Shown here piece by piece: positions 7,798-15,612 of a DNA stretch of 64,000 bases; within the stretch, counting starts at the first letter, position 1, and the number at the start of each line of letters is the position of its first letter. Under the pieces are notes generated by a model. It made no database searches and was not told where the DNA came from. It worked only from the letters and a program-made list of their open reading frames with translations. Made by a program: the position numbers and the translations under genes. This stretch comes from CALNZV01 sp942491115 (lineage in GTDB: Bacteria; Desulfobacterota; Desulfobacteria; Desulfobacterales; UBA5852): contig CALNZV010000020.1 of assembly GCA_942491115.1 (NCBI GenBank), positions 434,001-498,000 on the forward strand. Direction: 5' to 3'.

Positions 7798-8820
7798 TTA
7801 TTGACCCGGAGATCCAAGGGATTCCCGTATCGAACCGACCACGGTGGCTCCATCCAATCCCTTGCCGTCGAGTTCCTTGGCGTACTCGTCGATCAAATGG
7901 GCCACCGCTTCTCCCCATTTGGCCGCTTCGCCGTCATCGACCGATATGATTTCATTGCCATCCCGGGAGAGGAAGAACGCCTCCCCGTCTTTGTCGCTGG
8001 TGTCCCAGGCCTCTCCGTGCTTGACAGCCCACTCCCGATTGATCTCCTCGATGATTCTCTGATCCTTGGGATCCAGGGACCGCCACTTGTCCTTGTTCAT
8101 GACAACGAAAAAGCAGGTGGTGTAGGCGGCTGGATAAGCGTAGGTCACGTATTTGACCACCTCTCCCAACTTCCACCCTTTGTTAGCCTCGACCGGGTAG
8201 GCGGATCCGTCAACGACACCCTTTTGAAGCGCCTGGTAGGAATCGGGCATGGGCATTGGAACCGGCGTGGCACCTAACGCCTTGACGACATTGGCGCTCA
8301 TTCCGGTGGACCGGATCTTGAGCCCTTTCAGATCCTCCAGAGAGCGAACGGCCTTGTCCCGGGTGTGGATAAACCCCGGACCGTGGGCGTTGAAATACAT
8401 CACCTGAGTGTCGGCAAATTCATTGGGCTTCCGTTTCATGAAAAGGTCGTTCGCCGCCGCGGTGGCGGCAACGCCGGAAGGATAGCCGAAAGGAAGGTCG
8501 ATGGCGGACATGACTGGAAAGCGCCCCTTGGTGTAAGCCAGCGCGGAGGTGCCGACATCGGCGATGCCGTCTAAAATACTGTCGTAGGTCTGTTTGGCCT
8601 TGGTCAGCGTCTGTCCCGCGAAGTACTGGACCTTGATCCGGCCTTCGGTGCGTTTTTCGACCTCTTTGCACCAGGATTCTGCAAGCTGGCTCTGGATGTG
8701 GGTCGGCGGAAAGAAACTGCTGTAGTTTAGAGTCGTTTCAGCGGAGGCGCTTGGAAGCGCGGCGACAGATGCAAAGACGAGGACCATACCCAAGACAAAA
8801 AGCGGAGCAAACCGTTTCAT
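7798..8820 (-). CDS. dctP: TRAP transporter solute-binding protein (DctP family)
   Basis: This 340-residue exported protein has a signal peptide (MKRFAPLFVLGMVLVFASVA, cleavage near ASAE). The mature protein shows DctP landmarks: SQLAESWCKEVEKRTEGRIKV, then a middle block with VRSLEDLKGLKIRSTGM, which carries the substrate carboxylate-binding arginine region. The start at 8820 was chosen over the upstream ATG at 8862 because the signal peptide begins there and AAGGAGGG precedes it. It binds an organic acid in the periplasm and delivers it to DctQM. The substrate is not predictable by eye; the adjoining oxidoreductase suggests a carboxylate that is reduced, or arises by oxidation, through an aldehyde. 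Confidence 0.93.
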   Translation of the reverse strand: MKRFAPLFVLGMVLVFASVAALPSASAETTLNYSSFFPPTHIQSQLAESWCKEVEKRTEGRIKVQYFAGQTLTKAKQTYDSILDGIADVGTSALAYTKGRFPVMSAIDLPFGYPSGVAATAAANDLFMKRKPNEFADTQVMYFNAHGPGFIHTRDKAVRSLEDLKGLKIRSTGMSANVVKALGATPVPMPMPDSYQALQKGVVDGSAYPVEANKGWKLGEVVKYVTYAYPAAYTTCFFVVMNKDKWRSLDPKDQRIIEEINREWAVKHGEAWDTSDKDGEAFFLSRDGNEIISVDDGEAAKWGEAVAHLIDEYAKELDGKGLDGATVVGSIRESLGSPGQ

Positions 8821-9266
8821 TGAAAACCCTCCTTGTCGGCACTTGGAATCCATTGAACTCAAGACTGCTTATGTGGAACCCATCCCTGGGCTGGGGTGTA
8901 GCCGTTGCCTGTTGGTGACTCTCGTTTCATCCCGACGGGGTCGATCCCTGCAGTCGCGAATAGGGCTGGGTTACCTCGATGGGGCTCTCTGAATACACAT
9001 TTGAAGGGCGATTTGCAACGGTTACCTCCACGCCGGGGGGACGCCGGCATGGGTCCCAAGCCTCCGGGGTGCCCCCACTACTCCATCCCAATCCGGATCC
9101 CACCAACCCTGATCACCTCTTGGATCCCCATGGAGTGTGGTCAGGGGGGGCTTTTCAAACGCTCATACCGTGGTCGGCCGCGGAGGCATTGGCATGCTGT
9201 TGAGAGGGGGTGAGAAGGTCTTGCCCGGGGATCGTCACGCCCAAGGCCGGTTCCTGTCACTTCCGG
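8821..9266. other. Intergenic region between moeA and dctP
   Basis: These 446 bp separate the moeA stop from the dctP start on the minus strand. A strong hairpin sits at the moeA end (annotated separately). No plausible ORF with a ribosome-binding site was seen. The length suggests that dctPQM may have its own promoter. Confidence 0.4.
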
Positions 9267-9295
9267 TCATCGATCCTCCGGATCGATGACCGGAA
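9261..9295 (-). terminator. 15-bp perfect hairpin spanning the moeA stop codon
   Basis: TTCCGGTCATCGATC (9261-9275) and GATCGATGACCGGAA (9281-9295) are perfect inverted repeats with a five-base loop. The stem encodes the last residues of MoeA and includes its TGA. No U-rich tract follows on the minus strand, so it may act as an mRNA-end stabiliser or a weak or factor-dependent terminator rather than a classic intrinsic terminator. Confidence 0.5.
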
Positions 9296-10514
9296 AGGAT
9301 TCCAGGATCTGGGCCGACACCACCGTGCCGGCAGGAATGTGGGTCAGGCCCTCCGGTATGGCCACTAGGGCCTGGGCTTCCGCCATGGATTGGAGGCGAC
9401 TGCCCTTGTCCAAGGGCCTGAACAGGGGAAAGCCTTTGTCCGTTTCGACGGAACCGAATCGAAACTGGGTCCAATCGCGGGATCGACCGGTCAGATTCTC
9501 GGCCAGCCGAAGGGGCGCCCTGGGCAAGCCCGGAGTTGAAGAGCCGGAAAGCCGCATTAGCGCCGGCAGAGCGATCTGAAGAAAGCCCATCAGGCAGGAG
9601 GGAGGACCTCCAGGCAGGATAAAGACCGGTTTTTCGCCAAGCATGCCGAAGCCGATCCCCTTGCCGGGCCCCATTCGGATACGGTGGAATGCAAGATCCC
9701 AGTCCAAGCGCTCTAAAGTACGGGCAACCCTGTCTCGATCCCCAGTCCAGGCGCCGCCGGTGGTCATCAGGGCATTCGACCCCACAAGCGCGGCCTTCAA
9801 GGTGCTGAGAAGGGCATCCGGCTCGTCTGTTGCAACGGCACATCGGGTCTCCATGCCGAAGCGTCGACACCAGGCCGATAGGGTCGAGAGATTGCTGGCA
9901 TAAAGCTTTCCCTCTGACAGGGGCAACCCCGGCGCCACGACCTCGTCCCCCGTGGCGACGATGGCCACCAGAGGTCGACCGGCCACCATAATGCGGCAGT
10001 GCCCGGCGGCGGTCAATAAACCGATCCTGCCGGGCGTCAGTCGGTCTCCCGGGGCTGCAACCGGTTCACCAGCGGAAATGTCAGTTCCCCTGGGGAGAAT
10101 ATGGCGGGCAGGCCCGGCTTCGCCCCTGATCCACACCTCCGCCCCTTTTCGGTCGGTGAATTCATCGGGAACCACCGCATCCGCGCCGGAGGGGATTTTG
10201 GCTCCGGTCAGCACCCGGACCGTTGTTCCGGAAACGACCTCCATGTCCTCCCGGCCCCCGGCGGCCATTCGGCCTGCCAGACGCAGGCAGACCGGAGTCG
10301 ACGGCCCTGCCCCGGAAATGTCTGTGGACAAAACCGCAAAGCCATCCTTAAGAGATGCATCCACCGAAGGAGAGTCGACCCTTGCCGTGACGGTCTGAGA
10401 AACGATGCGGTCCACGCCATCGTCTAAATCGATGGGTTCGGGGGGCATGGGCGAAATGCGTCCCAGGGTCAGCCTGAGGGCTTCCTCCAAACCGATGTTG
10501 ATCGATGTTGCCAT
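9267..10514 (-). CDS. moeA: Molybdopterin molybdenumtransferase (MoeA family)
   Basis: This 415-residue protein has the MoeA order of domains: an N-terminal region with VDSPSVDASLKDGFAV (family consensus P-x-x-D-x-S-x-x-D-G-[FY]-A), the LTGAKIPSGADAVV loop, and a central MoCF-binding domain with ATGDEV, TTGGA and a PGGPPS-type loop (FILPGGPPSCLMGF). MoeA inserts molybdate, or tungstate in some relatives, into adenylylated molybdopterin. It is the first gene of the minus-strand block leading to the TRAP transporter and the pterin oxidoreductase, so a dedicated metal-insertion role for that enzyme is likely. GTG/TTG alternatives were not needed; an ATG with a purine-rich leader is present. Confidence 0.92.
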   Translation of the reverse strand: MATSINIGLEEALRLTLGRISPMPPEPIDLDDGVDRIVSQTVTARVDSPSVDASLKDGFAVLSTDISGAGPSTPVCLRLAGRMAAGGREDMEVVSGTTVRVLTGAKIPSGADAVVPDEFTDRKGAEVWIRGEAGPARHILPRGTDISAGEPVAAPGDRLTPGRIGLLTAAGHCRIMVAGRPLVAIVATGDEVVAPGLPLSEGKLYASNLSTLSAWCRRFGMETRCAVATDEPDALLSTLKAALVGSNALMTTGGAWTGDRDRVARTLERLDWDLAFHRIRMGPGKGIGFGMLGEKPVFILPGGPPSCLMGFLQIALPALMRLSGSSTPGLPRAPLRLAENLTGRSRDWTQFRFGSVETDKGFPLFRPLDKGSRLQSMAEAQALVAIPEGLTHIPAGTVVSAQILESFPVIDPEDR

Positions 10515-10910
10515 TTTACCCCCCCCAACGCCATTGTCGATGCAAGGTGTCCGCTATATAGTCGCTCATTGGCAGGGGGACAGATTAGGCTCACATCGCC
10601 CCCTGAGGAGCCATGTTTAGCCCTCTTTCCCGAAGATATCAAATCAAGGCCATGCCATCGGGGCGTTACCCCCCGCGGGTCAATATAGGGCGTCTCGGCT
10701 GAAACCGATCCCGGGCATCGACCATCGGATCGGTGCGGCCCCTTTCCTTGAGTATCGATCGGAGCCCCTGTGACCCTCGATTGACACCCCAATCCGAAAC
10801 TGTTACCCCCGATCCTCATCATCTCCTAACACAGAGCGATCAAGGTACCGAATTCCTTTTCCATGCCTCTCCCGTCACCCGTCGGGCGAGACCATCACAG
10901 GGCCAAAACC
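10515..10910. other. Divergent intergenic region upstream of moeA and the glycosyltransferase
   Basis: This 396-bp region must contain promoters for both directions. It holds an inverted repeat CAGGGGG (10573-10579) / CCCCCTG (10599-10605), and a TATATA-containing element CGCTATATAGTCGC at 10552-10565, about 40 bp ahead of moeA. No coding frame is convincing. Confidence 0.45.
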
Positions 10911-11909
10911 ATGCGAATCGCCATCCTCACCGATGCGTGGCATCCTCAAATCAGCGGTGTCGTCACCACCTTATCCCGAACGATTCAGGAAGTGGAATCC
11001 ATGGGCCACGAGGTTTGCTGCGTTCATCCCGGTACCTTTTCAAAAACCATTCCCTGCCCCACCTATCCCCAGATCAGACTCGCCGTCAATCCGCTGGAGC
11101 GGACCTTCCGCATTCTCGACCGATTCCGGCCCGAGGCCGTTCATGTCGTTACCGAGGGTCCCATCGGTCTTACCGGGCGCACCTACTGCCGTCGAAGGCG
11201 CCAGCCGTTTTCCACGGCATTCTGTACCCGATTCGATGAGTATATCGAGATGCGGTTCGGGATTCCGGGTCCGTTGATCTTGGGGTTGATGCGCTGGTTC
11301 CACAACGGTGCCGCCCGGGTGATGATATCATCGATTCCCTTGAAACAGGAATTGGAAGCGAAAGGATTTAAAAATACCATTATTTGGCCGCGGGGAGTGG
11401 ATACCCATCTGTTCCGGCCGAGAGACAAATCATTTCTGAACTGCCCCCGACCCGTTTTCACCTACGTGGGCAGGGTCGCAGTCGAAAAAAACATCGAGTC
11501 GTTTCTGTCCATGGATCTGCCGGGAACCAAACTGGTGGTAGGAGACGGGCCGGCCATGGGCACGATGAAATCCCGGTTCCCGGATGCCCTTTTCGTGGGA
11601 TCGAAAACCGGTGTCGACCTGGCCCGTCATTATGCGGCGTCGGATGTATTCGTGTTCCCCAGCCTGACGGATACCTTTGGCATCGTCATGCTCGAGGCTA
11701 TGGCCTGTGGCATCCCGGTGGCCGGCTTCCCGGTGCGGGGGCCGATCGACATCATCGACCATGGGAAGACCGGTTTCCTGAGCCAGGAATTGAGGCAAGC
11801 CGCGCTCAAATGCCTGGATCTGAATCCGGAAGCCTGCCGCAAGGCGGCGCTTCCCTATTCCTGGAAGAGGAGTGCCCGGTGCTTCCTTGAGAATCTGGCG
11901 AGTGTTTGA
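10911..11909 (+). CDS. Glycosyltransferase family 4 (mannosyltransferase-like)
   Basis: This 332-residue GT-B fold protein begins MRIAILTDAWHPQISGVVTT, the classic opening of GT4 alpha-mannosyl- and glucosyltransferases (family consensus: D-x-x-x-P-x-x-[NS]-G-V). Its C-terminal half has VGRVAVEKNIE, a V-V-G-D-G-P turn and the donor-binding FPSLTDTFGIVMLEAMACG-IPV segment with the E-x7-E motif. An upstream ATG at 10863 is possible, but the family alignment starts at 10911. It probably transfers a sugar from a nucleotide donor to a lipid or glycan acceptor. It sits alone, convergent with the PAP2 phosphatase; a lipid-glycosylation role is a guess. Confidence 0.88.
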   Translation: MRIAILTDAWHPQISGVVTTLSRTIQEVESMGHEVCCVHPGTFSKTIPCPTYPQIRLAVNPLERTFRILDRFRPEAVHVVTEGPIGLTGRTYCRRRRQPFSTAFCTRFDEYIEMRFGIPGPLILGLMRWFHNGAARVMISSIPLKQELEAKGFKNTIIWPRGVDTHLFRPRDKSFLNCPRPVFTYVGRVAVEKNIESFLSMDLPGTKLVVGDGPAMGTMKSRFPDALFVGSKTGVDLARHYAASDVFVFPSLTDTFGIVMLEAMACGIPVAGFPVRGPIDIIDHGKTGFLSQELRQAALKCLDLNPEACRKAALPYSWKRSARCFLENLASV

Positions 11910-11943
11910 AGAGGGATCGAAAGTGCTCGTCGGTGCCGGTCGG

Positions 11944-12471
11944 TCATCCGACGACCACAACGCCTGCATAAGCGGAGACCACCCCGAGGACCATACCCGC
12001 CAAGACATCCGAAGGGTAGTGCACACCGAGATAAACTCTCGAAAATCCAACTAAAAGCGCCCACATATGAATGGGGATCGTCGCTCCCGGCAGGTAGAGG
12101 CTAATCAGGGTTGCCATCACAAAGGCGGCGGCGGTGTGACCGGACGGAAAGCTGAACTGATCGCCGGGGGTCACCCGGCTGACCACCTTGTTCAGGTGGT
12201 CGCAGGGGCGATCCCGCCTTATGGCCGTTTTGAGCACTTTAAAGGCCGGCAGTTCGATGGCGAAGGCAACGAGGCCTGCCAGAAAAAAATGCATGGCCAT
12301 CGAGGGATCTGCCCCTATCAGCAGAAGGGGCACAATGGGGTAGAAAACCCCGCTGGCGCTGTGGGTGACGGCGCGATTGAAGGGGGCAAAGAAGCGGTTG
12401 TCAGCATAAGAAAAAATACGGACCAGAAAAAGGGTGTCCCAATAATTGATGCTGGCCAACAGAACTTTCAT
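11944..12471 (-). CDS. PAP2-family membrane phosphatase
   Basis: This 175-residue membrane protein carries all three PAP2 catalytic motifs: K-x6-RP as KTAIRRDRP, PSGH, and SR-x5-H-x3-D as SRVYLGVHYPSD. Several hydrophobic helices surround them. The family removes phosphate from lipid phosphates such as undecaprenyl pyrophosphate or phosphatidate. The start at 12471 (MKVLLASINYWD) has a GGGAG site, whereas the open frame further upstream has no recognisable sequence. It is convergent with the glycosyltransferase ending at 11909, which may also act on lipid-linked substrates; that link is inference. Confidence 0.9.
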   Translation of the reverse strand: MKVLLASINYWDTLFLVRIFSYADNRFFAPFNRAVTHSASGVFYPIVPLLLIGADPSMAMHFFLAGLVAFAIELPAFKVLKTAIRRDRPCDHLNKVVSRVTPGDQFSFPSGHTAAAFVMATLISLYLPGATIPIHMWALLVGFSRVYLGVHYPSDVLAGMVLGVVSAYAGVVVVG

Positions 12472-12716
12472 GGCATCTCCCGGATCAAGGGTTACCGCAT
12501 ACCCATGTGTATCGTCCGGCTTGAATAGTGTTTGATTAGGTTTCCGTTGGAATTTCGTGGGACATGCCATCGGGCCTTTAAGCATGCACTCATCTGGCCA
12601 TGGTGAAGCACCCGAAAACGACAGCCGCATCGATGGGATCGCTGATTTGAGCTCCGAAAGAAGAGGGGATTTGGGCAGGGTCGGGCCGGCTTGAGAATAA
12701 CCGCCAGAAAGGTCAG

Positions 12717-13145
12717 TTAGAAGGTTCCCCCGTCGATCATCGGCACATCGCCCGATCGCAGCACGTCCATGGCCAGGTCGATATTGTCGAAGTGGAAAAT
12801 GTTCACCGCCTTTTGACAAACGTCGTGGGCGGCAGCATATGTGTAGTCCAATTCGAGTTCATGGGCATCGAGCAGATCCAGAATTCGGAAAAGCCCCCCG
12901 GCCCGATCGTCCAACTCTACAGCGATGACATCGGTAACCCGTACGCTCATTCCCCTGTTCTTGAGCAGCTGCACGGCCAGGTCGGTTCGGTCCACCACCA
13001 TTCGCAAAATTTTATAGGGATTTTCCGTATTTCCCACCAGCGAATGGGCACGGATACTGATGGCGGCCTCATTCAACACTTCGGCCACTTCCTTGAACCG
13101 CCTCAGGCTGTTCTCCATGAATACGGACACCTGCCGGATGCGCAT
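12717..13145 (-). CDS. Tandem ACT-domain protein
   Basis: This 142-residue protein reads as two ACT-like repeats: MRIRQVSVFMENSLRRFKEV...LNEAAISIRAHSL and, from about residue 70, VTDVIAVELDDRAGGLFRILDLL. Each has the ligand-binding turn pattern with D-[RK]-[AP]-G-x-[LF]. Such short ACT-only proteins bind amino acids and often occur near aryl-CoA ligases or amino acid metabolism genes; none lies adjacent here. A perfect AGGAGG precedes the ATG at 13145. The frame stays open further upstream, but that part has no recognisable content. The ligand is unknown. Confidence 0.85.
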   Translation of the reverse strand: MRIRQVSVFMENSLRRFKEVAEVLNEAAISIRAHSLVGNTENPYKILRMVVDRTDLAVQLLKNRGMSVRVTDVIAVELDDRAGGLFRILDLLDAHELELDYTYAAAHDVCQKAVNIFHFDNIDLAMDVLRSGDVPMIDGGTF

Positions 13146-13714
13146 GCTGCCTCCTGTTGATCGGGGCTGCAAAAAACTCGGTTGACGCGCCCCCCGCCCA
13201 CGGAGGTAGTCTTGTTTACTATACGCTAGATCGCCGGCACATCCAACAACTGATCTCCCGGCCCATCGAAGGGCATCAAAAAGTGAGGCTCCACCCGCAT
13301 AGCGGGCGGCATCAGGAGACTCCCAAGGGAACGGGTGGTTACCAAATAACCGTTGACAACCGTCCCCATTGTCCCGGGGCCGAGCATCAAAGACGCGGCG
13401 GCATTCCCCGGTAAGTCCATTTTCCGGATCGCTACCCAGTGATGGGTCGCAACCAGGAGCAATGCCTTGCATGATTGCCAATTCGCTTCGAAGAGCTCTG
13501 GGACACCGTCGGTGATGAAACGGTTTGGTAGCCGGACGATGGCATGGCCGACATGGAGGAGGATCGAAATCCCCATACCATCCTCCCCCGCTGACCGAAC
13601 GGACCGCTGACGAACCCATGAAAACCGTTGACAGGTGTTCAGCGGTTGCCTGATACTTTTTCAAGTGATTGCCTCACCCGAGGCCCCATCGGACAATCGC
13701 CAGGAGCGCCATTG
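13146..13714. other. Intergenic region upstream of lnt
   Basis: About 570 bp lie between the ACT-domain gene and lnt, which are divergent. The only candidate gene is the weak minus-strand ORF at 13226-13576, listed separately. Promoters for both flanking genes must be here, but none is clear. Confidence 0.35.
13226..13576 (-). CDS. Possible small protein, unknown
   Basis: This 116-residue frame has a strong GGGGGAGG ribosome-binding site six to eight bases before its ATG. Its codon use looks coding-like, with mostly G or C in third positions. The product is neither clearly membrane nor secreted, and contains several Pro/Met-rich turns (LLMPPAMRVEPHFLMPFDGP). I do not recognise it. It lies upstream of the ACT-domain gene on the same strand with an 80-bp gap. 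Overlapping frames are also open here, so it may be spurious. Confidence 0.35.
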   Translation of the reverse strand: MGISILLHVGHAIVRLPNRFITDGVPELFEANWQSCKALLLVATHHWVAIRKMDLPGNAAASLMLGPGTMGTVVNGYLVTTRSLGSLLMPPAMRVEPHFLMPFDGPGDQLLDVPAI

Positions 13715-15307
13715 ATGGAAACCGCTGCCACTCAAACCGACACCCAGACCCCCTTGCCCCGCTCGATAAACCTGTCGAAAATGATGCTATCCGTCATCGG
13801 CGGCGTGATGTTCACCCTCTCCTTTCCAAAAACAGGCCTTTCGCTTCTCGCTTGGGTGGCCTTGATACCGCTTTTGTTGGCCATCCGCGATGTCACCGCC
13901 GGTGCTGCGTTTCGCCTGGGGATGGTTTTCGGCCTGACCCACTTTTTAACCCTGCTCTACTGGATTGCCTACACTCTCAAAACCTACGGATACCTCCCGC
14001 TGGTCGTGGCGGTACCGATTCTTTTCCTTCTCTGCAGCTATATGGCCCTTTATCCGGCAGCTGCCGCCTGGGGCGCCACCAGAGCCTGTCGGCATCCCTT
14101 GGCATTCTGGCTGGGGTTTCCGATCCTTTGGACAGCCCTGGAATTCGGTCGGACCCATGTGTTGACAGGCTTCCCGTGGGGTCTCGCCGCCTACAGCCAG
14201 TATCGCATGCTGCCGATGATTCAATCGGCCGACATTGCAGGCCCTTATGGCATCTCCTTTCTCATCGTCCTCGTCAATGCCGCACTGACTGGGGCCGTTT
14301 TATGCGGATCCGGGAAAATGTGGCAGGGCCACCTTTTCAGTGCCAAGGATCGCGCCATTGTGCTAACCACGACAGCCGTACTGGTGTCGCTATCTGCCGG
14401 TTACGGGTTTTGGAGGATCGGTGATATCGAAGAGATTGCCGGCAAAGCCCCTGTGCTTCGGTCGGCGATTGTCCAAGGCAACATCGCCCAGGATAAAAAG
14501 TGGAACCCGGCCTTCCAGATTGCCACGACGAAAACCTACATCGATCAATCCGTCAACCTGACACCCCAAAAGCCGGATCTGGTGGTATGGCCCGAGACAG
14601 CCACGCCTTTCTATCTGTTCGACAATACGGCGCTCACCCGGATGGTTCAGCGAGCCGTCAAGAAAACCAGTGCCCATTTTCTCATCGGCAGCCCTGCGAT
14701 GCGGTCAAAGGAAGACACTGTTCAGCTCTTCAACAGTGCCTACCTGATCGATCAAGATGGAGAGCTCGCGGGACGCTACGACAAGGCACACCTGGTGCCC
14801 TACGGGGAGTATGTGCCCCTGAGGAAATGGATGCCGTTCGTTGGAAAAATTGTCGCCCAAATCGGCGATTTTACTCCAGGCCGGCCGGGAGAGGTGATTC
14901 GGTGGCCCAAAGCCGGTATTGGCCCTCTAATCTGCTACGAGGTTATTTTTCCGTCCCTGGCCCGCCAGATGGCAGCAAACGGAGCCGGCATTCTTGTCAA
15001 CCTCACCAACGATGCCTGGTACGGTCGAACGAGCGCCCCGTTCCAGCATTTTTCCTTGGCGGTTTTCCGTTCCATCGAAAACCGCCGCCCCCTGATCCGG
15101 GCCGCCAATACCGGCATCAGCGGCTTCATCGATCCCACCGGGCGGATATCGGACGCATCCGAGTTGTTCGTGGAGGCGGCTATCGTCAGAAATGTTCCCG
15201 TCATGAGCCGAATGACCTTCTATACCCGCTTCGGCGATGCGTTCGCCGGGACTTGCCTGGCTGCCTCGGTGTTGATGTTGGCCTCCGCCGTTTTTAGGAA
15301 ACCCTGA
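13715..15307 (+). CDS. lnt: Apolipoprotein N-acyltransferase
   Basis: This protein of about 530 residues has an N-terminal membrane half with multiple helices, followed by a nitrilase-like periplasmic domain. The catalytic triad elements are visible: Glu in VVWPETATPF, Lys in YDKAHLVPYGEYVPLRKW and Cys in GPLICYEVIF. Lnt transfers the third acyl chain to the N-terminal Cys of lipoproteins in the inner membrane. The start at 13715 (METAATQTD) follows an AGGAG; an open frame extends to 13628 but without family similarity. It sits ahead of prfB with a 305-bp gap, so the two are probably separate transcripts. Confidence 0.95.
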   Translation: METAATQTDTQTPLPRSINLSKMMLSVIGGVMFTLSFPKTGLSLLAWVALIPLLLAIRDVTAGAAFRLGMVFGLTHFLTLLYWIAYTLKTYGYLPLVVAVPILFLLCSYMALYPAAAAWGATRACRHPLAFWLGFPILWTALEFGRTHVLTGFPWGLAAYSQYRMLPMIQSADIAGPYGISFLIVLVNAALTGAVLCGSGKMWQGHLFSAKDRAIVLTTTAVLVSLSAGYGFWRIGDIEEIAGKAPVLRSAIVQGNIAQDKKWNPAFQIATTKTYIDQSVNLTPQKPDLVVWPETATPFYLFDNTALTRMVQRAVKKTSAHFLIGSPAMRSKEDTVQLFNSAYLIDQDGELAGRYDKAHLVPYGEYVPLRKWMPFVGKIVAQIGDFTPGRPGEVIRWPKAGIGPLICYEVIFPSLARQMAANGAGILVNLTNDAWYGRTSAPFQHFSLAVFRSIENRRPLIRAANTGISGFIDPTGRISDASELFVEAAIVRNVPVMSRMTFYTRFGDAFAGTCLAASVLMLASAVFRKP

Positions 15308-15612
15308 ACCGACTCGATGCGATACGGTTCCTGCTACGAAACCGGGTAACTCATCCTTGAAGAATGCTGCAGCTTGAATTAGATTAATTTGGTTATCCAT
15401 AACGCTTCAGACGGGCCACATCGGCGGCCATTGGGTGTCGGATCGGGTGCTGGGCAGCTGTCTGAGTTACCAAGACCCAGACTAGTGGATTCGGAATAAC
15501 CGCATAGATTAAGCCACTTAAACGTCCACATGGTGCGATGGACGCCATCGGCGGCGCCATCCTGCCGGGCCGACCGCCGGATGCCAAAAACCTTGGAAGG
15601 AGGCATGGGGCA
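15308..15612. other. Intergenic region upstream of prfB
   Basis: This 305-bp segment is relatively AT-rich at 15370-15400 (TTGAAT followed 17 bases later by CCATAA), which may be the prfB promoter. It has imperfect inverted repeats around CAGAC/GTCTG. No gene is recognised. Confidence 0.3.

Noticed and set aside
9235..9870. 211-codon minus-strand frame overlapping moeA
   Set aside because: Same strand, other frame than moeA; Arg/Gly/Pro-rich shadow without motif.
10573..10605. CAGGGGG/CCCCCTG hairpin before moeA as a possible molybdenum-cofactor riboswitch
   Set aside because: The conserved segments of the Moco motif could not be found around it, so only the hairpin is reported.
12717..13664. 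Long minus-strand frame of 315 codons running from the ACT gene far upstream
   Set aside because: Only the part from 13145 matches the ACT family and has an AGGAGG site; the upstream part is Pro/Arg/Cys-rich without similarity.
15530..15612. Upstream extension of the RF2 frame to 15530
   Set aside because: The true N-terminus is encoded in the other frame from 15613 and joined by the +1 frameshift.
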